Assembly (NCBI RefSeq): GCF_017368815.1
Contig: NZ_JAFNME010000004.1
Coordinates: 95,429-159,428, forward strand
DNA from: Comamonas denitrificans
GTDB lineage: Bacteria > Pseudomonadota > Gammaproteobacteria > Burkholderiales > Burkholderiaceae_C
Length of the DNA stretch: 64,000 nt
Direction of reading: 5' to 3'
Positions 35,836-45,223 of the stretch are shown in pieces. Both the position numbers and the translations under genes were made by a program. Position 1 is the stretch's first letter. Each line of letters begins with the position of its first letter. The notes beneath the pieces were generated by a model. The model made no database searches. It was not told where the DNA came from and was given only the letters and a program-made list of their open reading frames with translations.

Positions 35836-38463
35836 ATGTCCGTAGCTCATGCATTGGGTTCCCAGAAACCCTTGGGCCGCCACTCGCTGGCGCTGTTGAT
35901 TGGCCTGCAACTGCTGCTGGTGCTGACCGTGGCGCTGGGCGGGTGGGGGGCCAGTGCCTACCTGCGCCAACTGACGCTGACCCAGACCCTGGAGCACGCC
36001 CAGGCGCAGGCATACAACCTGGAAGATGCCCTTTCGCAAAGCTTTCACCTGCTAAAGATGCACCTGCAGGCGCTGGGGGAAGATCACCCTGACCTGGCCC
36101 AGCAGCCGCAGCAACTGCAAGTGGCGATGGCGGCCTTGCAGCAAAAGCTGCCCTATATCCGCTCCCTGTCGGCGCTGGATGGGCAGGGGAAAATCCACAT
36201 CAGCACCGACCCCGCCAATGTGGGGCAGCGGCTGCTGCTGGGAGAGCTGCAGCACTCGGTGGTCCCTGGTGCTGCGGGCGTGTTGCGCTTTGGCCATCCC
36301 TGGCGTGGGCGCAATTTTGCCGATGGCACACCCTGGCCGCGCCATCGCGAGGGCGGGCTGGTGGTCGATTCCGGGTTCTTCCCCGTCACCCTGGTGCTGC
36401 CTGGTGCGCCGCAGTGGACGCTGCTGGCAACCATCAACAGCGATTACTTCATCAATCTGGCGCTGAACCACCAAACCTCCGTCGCCTTGCGCTATAGCGT
36501 CTATAGCGATGAGGGCATCTTGCTGTTCTCCACCAATGAAAATGCCCAACCCGGCACGCTGATGCCTCGGGCCGAAGCGCTGCAAGACATCCTAGAGCGC
36601 CAAGTGGGCACGGCACATTGGCCCCAGACCCGCACCCAGGAGGCTGAGGTGGCAGCTTTTCGCGCCTCGCGCAGCTACCCTTGGCTGGTGCTAGCGCAGG
36701 CCCAGACCCAGGAGGTGCTGCGCCCCTGGCGGCAGCAGACCGAACGGTTGGCAGTGATTGCCGTCTTGTCCGTGCTGGGCTTGTTGCTGGTGACTGGCTC
36801 CTTGACCTGGCGCGTGCGGCGTGTGCTGGCGCAGGAAGAGCGCCACCTGGAAGCCAGCCGCCTGGCAGCCAGTGTGTTCTCGCACAGCAGCGATTTGATC
36901 GCCATTACCGACAGCTTGGGCCGAGTGCTGACGGTCAATCCCACTTTCGAGCGCACTCTGGGCTTTAGCGCCCAGGAGGTCGTGGGCCGCAAGCTGGGTG
37001 AATGGCAGGATGGCCGGGCCGCGCCGGCTGGTTTGACCCCGCTGTGGACGGCCTTGGCCAGTGAAGACACGTGGGAAGGCAAGGTGCAGGAGCGGTGCAA
37101 GGACGGCAGCGAGCTGATCGGCTGGCTGGCGGCCAGTGCCATTCGGGATGCTCGCCAGCAAGTCGTCAATTATGTTTTTGTGCTGCGCGACCTTTCACGC
37201 TTGCACGCTGACGAGGCCACGATTCGCAAACTCTCGCAGGTTGTGGAGCAAAGCCCGTTGAGCATTCTCATCACCTCCACAGCACCTGCCATCGAATATG
37301 GCAACCCAGAGTTTTTTCGCATCTGCGGTTTTTCGCCAGAAGAGTTGCTGGGTGTCAATCCGCGCATCATGCAATCGGGCCAGACACCTGTCACCACCTA
37401 CCGGTCCATGTGGGCTGCGCTTAAGCAAGGCAATGCCTGGGAGGGTGAATTTATCAATCGCCGCAAGGACGGCAGCCTCTACATTGAAAACGCCATCGTT
37501 GCGCCGCTGCTCAATGCCGATGGCCAAACCACCCATTACCTGGGTATCAAGCAAGACATCACGGCCTACAAAGAAGCCGAAAAAGCCCTGCGCCTGGCCG
37601 CCAGTGTGGTGGCTCAGACGCACGAAGGGGTCATGATCTGCGACGCACAGCGGCTTATTACTGATATCAATCCCGCCTTTACCCGCATCACTGGCTATAC
37701 GCGCGAGCAGGTGTTGGGCCGCAAGCCCAGCATTCTCTCTGCAGGCAGCAAAAATCAAGAGGGGTACATCGCCATGTCGGCCGCCCTGGCCGCTAGCGGG
37801 CATTGGTCGGGCGAATTTTGGAACCGTCGCCCTGACGGCAGTGTGTACGCCACCGCCAATTCGATGAACACCATTACCGATGATGCGAGCCAGATCGCTT
37901 ACTACATCAACGTGTTCCAAGACGTGACCGAGCGCCGCCAGCAGCAAGAGTTTTTGGAGTCCCTGGCACACTTTGACCCCTTGACGCGGCTGCCCAACCG
38001 CACTTTGCTGAACGACCGCATCGCCCAGGCGATGGGCCGTGCCGGGCGCGCGCAATCTCTGTTGGGCGTGTGCTTTTTGGATCTGGATGGATTCAAAGCC
38101 GTGAACGATACCTGGGGCCACGAGGCCGGGGATGATCTATTGATCGTTATCGCCCGCCGTCTAGAGGCCTGCGTCCGTGCTGAAGATACGGTAGCCCGCC
38201 TTGGTGGGGATGAATTTGTTGTCCTGCTCACAGCGGTGACTGATACCGCGGAATGCGAACGCGCAGCCGCCCGCATTTTGGCCTCGGTACGCGAACCCAT
38301 TGATGTCGGTGGCCACACCGTGCACGTGGGAGTCAGCATTGGTATCGCCCTGTATCCGCAAGATGGTGATGATGCTGAAACCCTGCTGCGCTACGCCGAC
38401 ATGGCCATGTACCGCGCCAAGCAAGCGGGGCGTAACCGCTGGGTGTTGCATGCGGATGGCTAA
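35836..38463 (+). CDS. Membrane-bound sensor diguanylate cyclase (Cache-like, three PAS, GGDEF)
   Basis: 875 residues. Membrane helix at about 20-42, a periplasmic sensing domain of roughly 250 residues (Cache-like; ALVLPG-type strands are seen), a second helix LAVIAVLSVLGLLLVTGSL near residue 310, three PAS domains (about 340-455, 460-580, 585-705) and a GGDEF domain with intact active site RLGGDEFVVLL (GGDEF at about 790). The inhibitory I-site RAED lies five residues ahead of it. No EAL domain follows. It should make cyclic di-GMP in response to periplasmic and cytoplasmic cues, probably with the upstream binding protein. A TTG at 35827 is an alternative start. Confidence 0.88.
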   Translation: MSVAHALGSQKPLGRHSLALLIGLQLLLVLTVALGGWGASAYLRQLTLTQTLEHAQAQAYNLEDALSQSFHLLKMHLQALGEDHPDLAQQPQQLQVAMAALQQKLPYIRSLSALDGQGKIHISTDPANVGQRLLLGELQHSVVPGAAGVLRFGHPWRGRNFADGTPWPRHREGGLVVDSGFFPVTLVLPGAPQWTLLATINSDYFINLALNHQTSVALRYSVYSDEGILLFSTNENAQPGTLMPRAEALQDILERQVGTAHWPQTRTQEAEVAAFRASRSYPWLVLAQAQTQEVLRPWRQQTERLAVIAVLSVLGLLLVTGSLTWRVRRVLAQEERHLEASRLAASVFSHSSDLIAITDSLGRVLTVNPTFERTLGFSAQEVVGRKLGEWQDGRAAPAGLTPLWTALASEDTWEGKVQERCKDGSELIGWLAASAIRDARQQVVNYVFVLRDLSRLHADEATIRKLSQVVEQSPLSILITSTAPAIEYGNPEFFRICGFSPEELLGVNPRIMQSGQTPVTTYRSMWAALKQGNAWEGEFINRRKDGSLYIENAIVAPLLNADGQTTHYLGIKQDITAYKEAEKALRLAASVVAQTHEGVMICDAQRLITDINPAFTRITGYTREQVLGRKPSILSAGSKNQEGYIAMSAALAASGHWSGEFWNRRPDGSVYATANSMNTITDDASQIAYYINVFQDVTERRQQQEFLESLAHFDPLTRLPNRTLLNDRIAQAMGRAGRAQSLLGVCFLDLDGFKAVNDTWGHEAGDDLLIVIARRLEACVRAEDTVARLGGDEFVVLLTAVTDTAECERAAARILASVREPIDVGGHTVHVGVSIGIALYPQDGDDAETLLRYADMAMYRAKQAGRNRWVLHADG

Positions 38464-38628
38464 GAACGTGTTCACAATCTCCTCGCGGGTGTGCAGTCGC
38501 GGCCTCGGGCGGTCTGCGGCGTTGCAAATCCTCGCCATAGCTAGCGCTATGTCTGTGGTTTGCGCCTTGCAGCCCATCCCGATCCGCATCCCGCACCCCT
38601 TCGCGTGGAGATCATGAACACGTTCTAA
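38461..38628. mobile_element. MITE-like element with 27-bp terminal inverted repeats
   Basis: The left end starts TAAGAACGTGTTCACAATCT and the right end reads, reverse-complemented, TTAGAACGTGTTCATGATCT. The 27-base arms (38461-38487 and 38602-38628) differ at four positions. The 168-bp element has no coding capacity. Near its centre it carries a palindrome CATAGCTAGCGCTATG like the dispersed repeat. Its left end supplies the stop codon of the cyclase gene. Solo ends occur at 19748 and 49720. Confidence 0.75.
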
Positions 38629-38738
38629 GCGCATAAACACCTTCTTTGCACCTTCTTTGGCATGGGAGCGTGTTGCAGAGGCGGCTTAAATCCCCATGGT
38701 GGCCGATTTTTGGGGCAGCCCCTACACTGCGCGGACTT

Positions 38739-39215
38739 ATGAATTCGTCTGCTTCTTCTTCGTTGAATCCCGTTGCCCCCAAAAAAATCACTGGCCTGCA
38801 AGGCCCTTGGCGGCGGGTTTTGTTTGTCGGTTTGTATGAGCTGATCGCCATTGTTTGCGCCAGCGGCCTGTTCATGCTGATTGGTCAGCAGCCGGGCGAG
38901 TCAGGGGCCATGGCGGTTGCCGCCTCGGTCATTGCCATGAGCTGGAACGTGACCTTCAACCACTGGTTTGAGCGCTGGGAGCTGCGCCAAACCGTCAAGG
39001 GCCGCTCGCTCAAACGCCGCATCGCCCATGCACTGGGGTTTGAGGGCGGGCTGGGGGCTATTTTGATTCCCGTCATGGCCTGGTGGTTTGGCATCAGCCT
39101 GTGGGAGGCGACGGTGATGGAGGCCGGGATGCTGGCCTTCTTCTTGGTTTACACCTACGGCTTTAACTGGGCGTTTGACCGGATTTTTGGGTTGCCAGCG
39201 GCGGCGCAGGGCTGA
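38739..39215 (+). CDS. PACE-family multidrug/biocide efflux transporter (AceI-like)
   Basis: Four-helix inner-membrane efflux protein with two tandem bacterial transmembrane-pair domains. 158 residues from the ATG at 38739. Family motifs: RVLFVGLYELIAIVCASGL (about residue 27), SWNVTFNHWFERWE (about residue 67), AHALGFEGGLG and FNWAFDRIFG at the end. Known members export chlorhexidine or polyamines; the substrate here is unknown. Confidence 0.87.
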   Translation: MNSSASSSLNPVAPKKITGLQGPWRRVLFVGLYELIAIVCASGLFMLIGQQPGESGAMAVAASVIAMSWNVTFNHWFERWELRQTVKGRSLKRRIAHALGFEGGLGAILIPVMAWWFGISLWEATVMEAGMLAFFLVYTYGFNWAFDRIFGLPAAAQG

Positions 39216-39260
39216 GCAAATCTTGGTCCACGGCCCCAGGCGGTGGGGCCGGTTGGTGGC

Positions 39261-39683
39261 TTATTTCTTTCCGAGGCAATGGGCGCACACGCCATACAGC
39301 GACATGGCATGGTCTTGAATCGTCCAGCCTAGACGATCGGCCACTTGCAGCTGGCGTTTTTCGATCTCGGGATCAAAAAACTCTTCCACTTTGCCGCAGC
39401 TGGTGCAGACCAGGTGGTCGTGGTGCTGGCCTTCGTTGAGTTCGTACACGGCTTTGCCGCTCTCAAAATTGCTGCGCAGCAAAATGCCCGCTTGTTCAAA
39501 CTGCGTCAGCACGCGGTACACGGTGGCCAAGCCGATGTCCGAGCGCTCATCCAGCAGCACGCGAAACACATCTTCCGCCGTCATGTGGCGCTGTTTGCCT
39601 GTTTGGAAAATCTCCATGATTTTGAGGCGCGGCAGAGTGGCTTTCAGGCCGGTGCTTTTTAAGTTTTCAATATTGTTGTTCAT
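39261..39683 (-). CDS. fur: Ferric uptake regulator
   Basis: Fe(II)-dependent repressor of iron uptake genes. 140 residues from ATG 39683 ([20 protein letters not shown]). The HTH contains [20 protein letters not shown]; metal sites include [18 protein letters not shown] and the C-terminal CAHC. It is divergent from bamE, a common arrangement in this family. Confidence 0.96.
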   Translation of the reverse strand: MNNNIENLKSTGLKATLPRLKIMEIFQTGKQRHMTAEDVFRVLLDERSDIGLATVYRVLTQFEQAGILLRSNFESGKAVYELNEGQHHDHLVCTSCGKVEEFFDPEIEKRQLQVADRLGWTIQDHAMSLYGVCAHCLGKK

Positions 39684-39817
39684 GGCGTAACCGTCCAGCA
39701 AAAACGGCAACTCGGGCGCTGCCGCATAAAAAACCAAGGCCCAGGAAACGGGGCCAGTCGCAGTCCGGCAAATGCTGCCGCTACAATGCCCCCGATCATA
39801 TCTGGCCCTTAATACCT

Positions 39818-40387
39818 ATGCCCGCTCTCACCCGTTACCGCGCCGCCTTGGCCCTTGTCCTGCCGCTTGCCCTGGCGGCCTGTAGCAGCGTCAGTGATGC
39901 TTCTCGCTCTGCCATGCACAAATTAACGCCCTACAAGGTCGAGGTGGTGCAAGGCAATGTGGTGACGAAAGAGCAAGTACAAGCCCTGCAGCCGGGCATG
40001 AGCCGCCAGCAAATCCGCGAAATTCTGGGCTCGCCCCTCATGACCAGCGTGTTCCATTCCGACCGCTGGGAATACGTCTTCACCATGAAGCGCCAAGGCG
40101 TGGCCGAGCAGACGCGCAAGCTCACCGTATTTTTCCAGGGCGATAGCTTTGTGCGTGCGCAAGGCGATGAGATGCCCTCCGAGGAGGAGTTCATCGCTTC
40201 GCTGTCCAAGCCCAAAGGCAAGCTCAAAATCCCTCCGCTGCAAGCCACCCCTGAGCAATTGGCCAAATACCCTGGCCCAGCGGCCCAGTCGGATGCAAGC
40301 ACGGCCAGCAGTGCTCCCAACAGCGCTCCCAACAGCGCTACCAGTTCGGCCCCCCAGCGCAGCTACCCGCCGCTGGAGCGGGACTAA
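39818..40387 (+). CDS. bamE: Outer-membrane assembly lipoprotein BamE
   Basis: Lipoprotein of the BAM complex that stabilises BamD and BamA. 189 residues; signal peptide with lipobox LAAC (Cys at about residue 22). The SmpA/OmlA core is VTKEQVQALQPGMSRQQIRE, then ILGSPLMTSVFHSDRWEYVF. The C-terminal tail is an Ala/Ser/Asn/Pro low-complexity stretch with a 12-base tandem repeat near 40308-40340 (encoding SAPN). TACAAT at 39782-39787 is a plausible -10. Confidence 0.93.
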   Translation: MPALTRYRAALALVLPLALAACSSVSDASRSAMHKLTPYKVEVVQGNVVTKEQVQALQPGMSRQQIREILGSPLMTSVFHSDRWEYVFTMKRQGVAEQTRKLTVFFQGDSFVRAQGDEMPSEEEFIASLSKPKGKLKIPPLQATPEQLAKYPGPAAQSDASTASSAPNSAPNSATSSAPQRSYPPLERD

Positions 40388-40411
40388 TCTCTTTCCTGAT
40401 CTGATTGTTTT

Positions 40412-41221
40412 ATGAGTTCACACCCTCTTCGCATCGCCGTGGCCGGTGCCAGTGGCCGCATGGGCCGCATGCTGATTGAAGCCATTGCCGCCAGTGGCGA
40501 TTGCCAATTGACTGCGGCCCTCGACCAGCCGCAAAGCCCCAGCTTGGGCCAGGATGCCGCCGCCTTTTTGGGCCAAAGCAGCGGTGTGGCGATTGAATCG
40601 GATCTGCGCAGTGCCTTGGCCAAGGCCGATTTTTTGATTGATTTCACCCGTCCTGAAGGCACGCTGGCCCACCTGCAGGTGTGCGCTGAGCTGGGGGTGA
40701 AAGTGGTCATTGGCACCACGGGTTTTGACGATGCGGGCAAGGCGGCGATTGCTGCTGCCGCACAAAAGACGGCCGTCGTTTTTGCCCCCAATATGAGTGT
40801 TGGCGTGAATGTCACCCTCAAATTGTTGGAGCTGGCCGCGCAGGCGCTGCCCGATTACGACATTGAAATTGTCGAAGCCCACCACAAGCACAAGGTGGAT
40901 GCCCCCTCGGGCACCGCCTTGAAAATGGGGGAAGTCATTGCTGCGGCGCAAAACACCGCCTTGGCCGATCGCGCGGTGTACGAGCGCTATGGCCACACCG
41001 GTGCCCGCAAAGCCGGCAGCATCGGCTTTGCCACCATTCGCGGTGGCGACATCGTGGGCGATCACACCGTGCTGTTTGCCGGCACGGGCGAGCGCATCGA
41101 GATCAGCCACAAATCCTCCAGCCGCGCCGGTTACGCCGAGGGCAGTGTGCAGGCAGTGCGCTTTTTAGCGAAGCACTCTGCGGGCTTGTTTGATATGTTT
41201 GACGTACTTAAGCTGCGATAA
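40412..41221 (+). CDS. dapB: 4-hydroxy-tetrahydrodipicolinate reductase
   Basis: NAD(P)H-dependent reductase of the lysine/diaminopimelate pathway. 269 residues. Dinucleotide-binding [12 protein letters not shown] at the N-terminus, [10 protein letters not shown], and the catalytic segment [20 protein letters not shown] (about residues 154-173). It follows bamE closely. Confidence 0.97.
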   Translation: MSSHPLRIAVAGASGRMGRMLIEAIAASGDCQLTAALDQPQSPSLGQDAAAFLGQSSGVAIESDLRSALAKADFLIDFTRPEGTLAHLQVCAELGVKVVIGTTGFDDAGKAAIAAAAQKTAVVFAPNMSVGVNVTLKLLELAAQALPDYDIEIVEAHHKHKVDAPSGTALKMGEVIAAAQNTALADRAVYERYGHTGARKAGSIGFATIRGGDIVGDHTVLFAGTGERIEISHKSSSRAGYAEGSVQAVRFLAKHSAGLFDMFDVLKLR

Positions 41222-41249
41222 ACCACTGTTTGATTGCGCTAAGTGCTAT

Positions 41250-41285
41250 AAAAAAACCGCCTGGACAACCAAGGCGGTTTTTTTT
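41250..41285. terminator. Bidirectional terminator between dapB and arsC
   Basis: AAAAACCGCC/GGCGGTTTTT arms with a 10-nt centre, flanked by A- and T-runs, between converging genes. It overlaps the last bases of arsC. Confidence 0.85.
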
Positions 41286-41766
41286 ATGGGGCGCTGGGCT
41301 GGGCGGGTGGGGTGGTGTGAGAGCGCACATCCGCGTCAAGTCGGGTTGGACTGGCGGTGTTGCGCGTATCAACCACTTCGCCATCTTCTTTGGTGAACAG
41401 GCCGATCTGGGCATTGGGCAAGATGTCCAAGACGGCCTCTGAGGGGCGGCACAAACGCACGCCCAGCGGGGTCACCACAATAGGACGATTCAACAAGATG
41501 GGGTGCTGCTCCACAAAATCGAGCAATTGTTCATCCGTCCATTGAGGGTTGCCTAAATCCAGCGCTGCATAGGGCGTACCTTTTTCGCGCAGTACCTCGC
41601 GCACAGTCATGCCCATGCTTTGGAGCAGGGCCTTGAGCTCTGCGCGGCTGGGTGGGGTGTGCAGATATTCGACGATGTTGGGCTCTACCCCGCTTTGCCG
41701 AATCATGGCCAAGGTGTTGCGCGACGTGCCGCAATGGGGGTTGTGATAAATGGTGATGCAGGACAT
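41284..41766 (-). CDS. arsC: Arsenate reductase (glutaredoxin-dependent)
   Basis: Reduces arsenate to arsenite for export by Acr3. 160 residues with the catalytic Cys in YHNPHCGTSRNTL (Cys12) and the conserved NRPIVVTPLGVRLCRP (about residue 93). It is longer than many ArsC because of a Thr/Pro-rich tail of about 20 residues that runs into the terminator. Third gene of an arsR-acr3-arsC operon. Confidence 0.93.
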   Translation of the reverse strand: MSCITIYHNPHCGTSRNTLAMIRQSGVEPNIVEYLHTPPSRAELKALLQSMGMTVREVLREKGTPYAALDLGNPQWTDEQLLDFVEQHPILLNRPIVVTPLGVRLCRPSEAVLDILPNAQIGLFTKEDGEVVDTRNTASPTRLDADVRSHTTPPAQPSAP

Positions 41767-41778
41767 AGGTGGCTGAAG

Positions 41779-42792
41779 TTACTTTTGTGCAGGGCGCCAG
41801 GCATTCACCATGGCCACGAGAGAGAGCATGACCGGCACCTCGACCAACACACCGACCACCGTGGCCAGTGCCGCGCCAGAGTGCAAGCCGAACAAGGAGA
41901 TGGCCACGGCCACCGCCAGTTCAAAGAAGTTGGAGGTGCCAATCAGGCATGCAGGCCCCGCGATGGTGTGCGGCAGCTTGATCAGCTTTGCCATCCACCA
42001 GCTCAGGAAGAAGATGCCGTAGGTTTGCAGCACCAGGGGAATGGCAATCAAGCCAATGACCAAAGGCTTGTTGATGATGGTTTGCGCCTGAAAGCCAAAC
42101 AGCAAAACCACGGTGGCGATCAGCCCAACGATCGACCAAGGCTTGAGTGCCGATACCAAGTGGCTGACAGCGTGTGATGACCGCCGCTGCAGCCAACTTC
42201 GCGTCACAACCCCGGCCGTTAAAGGCAGTACCACGTACAAGAGCGTGGACAGCAGCAAGGTTTCCCATGGCACGGAGACGTTGGTTACGCCCAGCAAGAA
42301 GGCTGCAATCGGAGCGAACGCGACGACCATCACCAAGTCATTGATGGAGACTTGCACCAGGGTGTAGTTGGCATCGCCTTTGACCAACTGGCTCCAGACA
42401 AACACCATCGCCGTACAAGGTGCAACGCCCAGCAAAATCATGCCGGCGATGTACTCGCTGGCCGATGCGGGGTCCACCCAAGGCGCAAAGAGGTACTCAA
42501 AAAACAGCACGCCCAGTGCCGCCATGGTGAAGGGCTTGATCAGCCAATTGACCACCAGCGTCAGCATCAAGCCTTGCGGTTTTTTGCGCACATCCTTGAC
42601 GGCCGCCCAGTCAATTTGAATCATCATGGGATAAATCATGACCCAGATGAAGACGGCCACCACCAGATTGACCTGCGCATACTCCAGCGCAGCAATCGAC
42701 TCAAAGGCGGCCGGCATGATGAGGCCAAGCGCAACGCCCGCAGCGATGCCCAGAGCGACCCAGACAGTCAAAAAGCGTTCAAAAATACCCAT
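41779..42792 (-). CDS. Arsenite efflux transporter Acr3
   Basis: Ten-helix arsenite permease of the ACR3/BART family, 337 residues. The conserved Cys lies in [17 protein letters not shown] (about residue 117), the family's essential Cys. [20 protein letters not shown] is another signature. It expels arsenite made by ArsC. Not homologous to ArsB. Confidence 0.93.
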   Translation of the reverse strand: MGIFERFLTVWVALGIAAGVALGLIMPAAFESIAALEYAQVNLVVAVFIWVMIYPMMIQIDWAAVKDVRKKPQGLMLTLVVNWLIKPFTMAALGVLFFEYLFAPWVDPASASEYIAGMILLGVAPCTAMVFVWSQLVKGDANYTLVQVSINDLVMVVAFAPIAAFLLGVTNVSVPWETLLLSTLLYVVLPLTAGVVTRSWLQRRSSHAVSHLVSALKPWSIVGLIATVVLLFGFQAQTIINKPLVIGLIAIPLVLQTYGIFFLSWWMAKLIKLPHTIAGPACLIGTSNFFELAVAVAISLFGLHSGAALATVVGVLVEVPVMLSLVAMVNAWRPAQK

Positions 42793-42794
42793 TT

Positions 42795-43148
42795 TTAGCT
42801 TTCTTTCGTTTCAGGTTGAATGGCGGGCGTGCCGCACGAGCTAGCAGTTGCTTGGCCGCAATCCGCACCAGCGCAGCAGTTCTCCGTGAGATAACTAAGC
42901 AGCAAATGCATCTCGTCATATGCCGCGCGATAAAACAAATTTCGGCTCACACGCTCTTGGCACACCAGGCCCGCATGCATCAGCTCCTTGAGATGGAATG
43001 ACAGTGCCGTGGCAGGCACGCCCAGCCGTTCTGCGAGTACCGAGGGGGTCAGCCCTTGAGTACCTGCCATGACCAGGGCGCGAAAAACACTCAGGCGCAC
43101 GGGATGCGCCAGTGCAGCCAATGCTTTGATAACTTGGTCTTCATTCAT
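42795..43148 (-). CDS. arsR: ArsR-family metalloregulator
   Basis: Winged-helix repressor of the ars operon, 117 residues. HTH segment [20 protein letters not shown] (about residues 40-59). The metal-binding CxC found in the helix of classical ArsR is not present; instead Cys residues sit in QERVSRN-adjacent VCQ and in a C-terminal [18 protein letters not shown] stretch, suggesting a C-terminal As(III) site. Two bases separate its stop from the acr3 start. Confidence 0.9.
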   Translation of the reverse strand: MNEDQVIKALAALAHPVRLSVFRALVMAGTQGLTPSVLAERLGVPATALSFHLKELMHAGLVCQERVSRNLFYRAAYDEMHLLLSYLTENCCAGADCGQATASSCGTPAIQPETKES

Positions 43149-43149
43149 T

Positions 43150-43167
43150 ATTCAATGATAGTTGAAT
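43150..43167. promoter_or_regulatory. ArsR operator candidate
   Basis: Perfect dyad ATTCAA-TGATAG-TTGAAT immediately upstream of the arsR start codon, a position where bound repressor would block the operon. Confidence 0.65.
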
Positions 43168-43183
43168 TATTGAGGTATTGAAC

Positions 43184-43248
43184 AAAAAAAGAACCTCGCC
43201 AACGGCAGTGAACAAGCGCTAGCGTTGCTCACCGACGGGACGAGGCTC
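43184..43248 (-). terminator. Terminator of ssb (minus strand)
   Basis: Read on the minus strand, GAGCCTCG pairs with CGAGGTTC across a long loop (with an inner GGTGA/TCAC pairing) and is followed by seven T. Confidence 0.6.
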
Positions 43249-43294
43249 TTGAGAGTGTCAAGACCTAACGCAGCACTTCTGGCTGCAGTGCGGG

Positions 43295-43879
43295 CTAGAA
43301 CGGAATATCGTCGTCGCCAAAATCGTCAAACCCGGCCGAGGGGCGCGGTGCAGCTGGTTGCGCCGCGGGCGCTGGCGGCGGCGCGGGAGGGGCTTGGCGT
43401 GGGGCGGATTGTTGCTGCTGCTGTTGAGGTGGCTGGTATTGCGCTGCGGCCTGCGGTTGGCGCTGCGGGGCCGCGTAGTTGCTGTTGCCATAGCCTTCGT
43501 TGCTGCCGTAGCCACTGTTGCCGCCATCGCCCTGCTGCTGGCTGCGGCCGCCAAGCATTTGCAGGGTGTCGGCGCGGATTTCGGTGGCGTAGCGATCTTG
43601 GCCCGATTGCGGATCGGTCCATTTGCGCGTGCGGATGGAGCCTTCGACGTACACCTGCGAGCCTTTGCGCAGGTACTGCCCGGCGATTTCAGCGAGGCGG
43701 CCATTGAACACGACGCGGTGCCATTCGGTGGCTTCGCGGTTCTCGCCAGAGGTTTTGTCGCGCCACTTGTCGGTGGTGGCGATGGTGACGTTGGCCACTT
43801 GGTCGCCACTGGGGAAGGTGCGCATTTCCGGGTCGCGCCCGAGGTTGCCAACCAAGATAACTTTATTGACGGATGCCAT
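43295..43879 (-). CDS. ssb: Single-stranded DNA-binding protein
   Basis: Binds ssDNA in replication, repair and recombination. 194 residues from ATG 43879 ([20 protein letters not shown]). The OB fold covers about residues 1-110, then a Gly/Gln/Pro-rich linker with a Q6 tract, and the canonical acidic tip [10 protein letters not shown] that recruits partner proteins. Confidence 0.97.
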   Translation of the reverse strand: MASVNKVILVGNLGRDPEMRTFPSGDQVANVTIATTDKWRDKTSGENREATEWHRVVFNGRLAEIAGQYLRKGSQVYVEGSIRTRKWTDPQSGQDRYATEIRADTLQMLGGRSQQQGDGGNSGYGSNEGYGNSNYAAPQRQPQAAAQYQPPQQQQQQSAPRQAPPAPPPAPAAQPAAPRPSAGFDDFGDDDIPF

Positions 43880-44053
43880 GGTGTTGTTCCTTTTGCAGCC
43901 CAGGTGTTGAGGGGGAGGAGTCTGGGCCAAATCCATTGAAAAACGGCCCCTCCGGCAGGCCGCAGGTGCGCAGCATAACCGCCCCCTTTGTTCGCGGCAG
44001 AGGCCAGGCAAAAAAGCCCAGCACGGGGTTTGTGCGTTGCTGCGCAGCGGTGC

Positions 44054-45166
44054 TTACGCCATCGCCGTGATGATGCCGCCGCCCAGGCAGACCTCGCCGT
44101 CGTACAGCACGGCCGACTGGCCGGGGGTGACGGCCCATTGCGGTTGTGCGGCGCAATCCAGGGTGAAACGGGTGCTGTCGGCCTGCGCCAGTTGCGTGGT
44201 TGCATCGGGCTGGCGGTAGCGGGTTTTGCTGCCGTAGGTGCCCAGCGCCGGGGCGTGGCCGGCGACCCAGCTGGCCTGGTCGGCCTCGACCCGCGCAGAC
44301 AGCAGCCAGGGGTGGTCGTGCCCCTGCACCACGACCAGGGTGTTGTGTGGCACGTCTTTGCGGGCGACGAACCACGGGGCATGCTCGCCCGCGCCCCGGG
44401 CCGCGCCTTTTTCTTTCACGCCGCCAATGCCCAGGCCCGAGCGCTGGCCCAGCGTGTAAAACGACAGGCCGACGTGCTGGCCCAGTTTGCGCCCCCGGTC
44501 ATCGACGATGGGGCCGGGTTCTTTGCTGATGTAGCGGTTCAAAAAGTCGCGAAAAGGGCGCTCGCCGATAAAGCAGATGCCAGTGGAGTCTTTCTTTTTG
44601 GCGTTGGGCAGGGCCAGCTCTGCGGCGATGCGGCGCACCTCGGTTTTGCACAGGTGGCCAATCGGAAACAGCGCTTTGGAGAGCTGCGCCTGGTTCAGCC
44701 GGTGCAAAAAATAGCTTTGGTCTTTGCTGGCATCCACGCCCTTGAGCAGTTCGAACAGGCCGGTGCTGGCGTTCTGGCGCACACGGGCGTAGTGGCCGGT
44801 GGCGATTTTTTCCGCGCCCAGGCGCATGGCGTGGTCGAGGAAGGCTTTGAACTTGATCTCGGCATTGCACAGCACGTCCGGGTTGGGCGTGCGCCCGGCT
44901 TGGTATTCGCGCAGAAATTCAGCGAACACGCGGTCTTTGTAGTCGGCGGCAAAGTTCACATGCTCGATCTCGATGCCCAGCACATCGGCCACGCTGGCGG
45001 CATCTAAAAAATCTTGGCGGCTGGAGCAAAACTCGGAATCGTCGTCGTCTTCCCAGTTTTTCATGAAGATGCCTACCACCTCATGGCCTTGTTGCTTTAA
45101 GACGTGGGCGGTGACGGCGGAGTCCACGCCGCCGGACAGGCCGACGACGACGCGTTGTTTTTTCAT
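44054..45166 (-). CDS. mnmA: tRNA-specific 2-thiouridylase
   Basis: Makes 2-thiouridine at the wobble base of Lys, Glu and Gln tRNAs. 370 residues; PP-loop [10 protein letters not shown] at the N-terminus, catalytic Cys in [12 protein letters not shown] (about residue 102) and in [13 protein letters not shown] (about residue 202). Standard length. Confidence 0.97.
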   Translation of the reverse strand: MKKQRVVVGLSGGVDSAVTAHVLKQQGHEVVGIFMKNWEDDDDSEFCSSRQDFLDAASVADVLGIEIEHVNFAADYKDRVFAEFLREYQAGRTPNPDVLCNAEIKFKAFLDHAMRLGAEKIATGHYARVRQNASTGLFELLKGVDASKDQSYFLHRLNQAQLSKALFPIGHLCKTEVRRIAAELALPNAKKKDSTGICFIGERPFRDFLNRYISKEPGPIVDDRGRKLGQHVGLSFYTLGQRSGLGIGGVKEKGAARGAGEHAPWFVARKDVPHNTLVVVQGHDHPWLLSARVEADQASWVAGHAPALGTYGSKTRYRQPDATTQLAQADSTRFTLDCAAQPQWAVTPGQSAVLYDGEVCLGGGIITAMA

Positions 45167-45223
45167 GGCAAGTCGTATTTGGTCGTATTAAACGGTGGGT
45201 TGTTACAGGGGGTGAAAGCGCTG

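Noticed and set aside
38646..38738. Longer N-terminus for the PACE transporter starting at 38646
   Set aside because: It would add 31 residues in front of a family that begins close to its first helix, and it starts right beside the MITE-like element; the ATG at 38739 fits family length.
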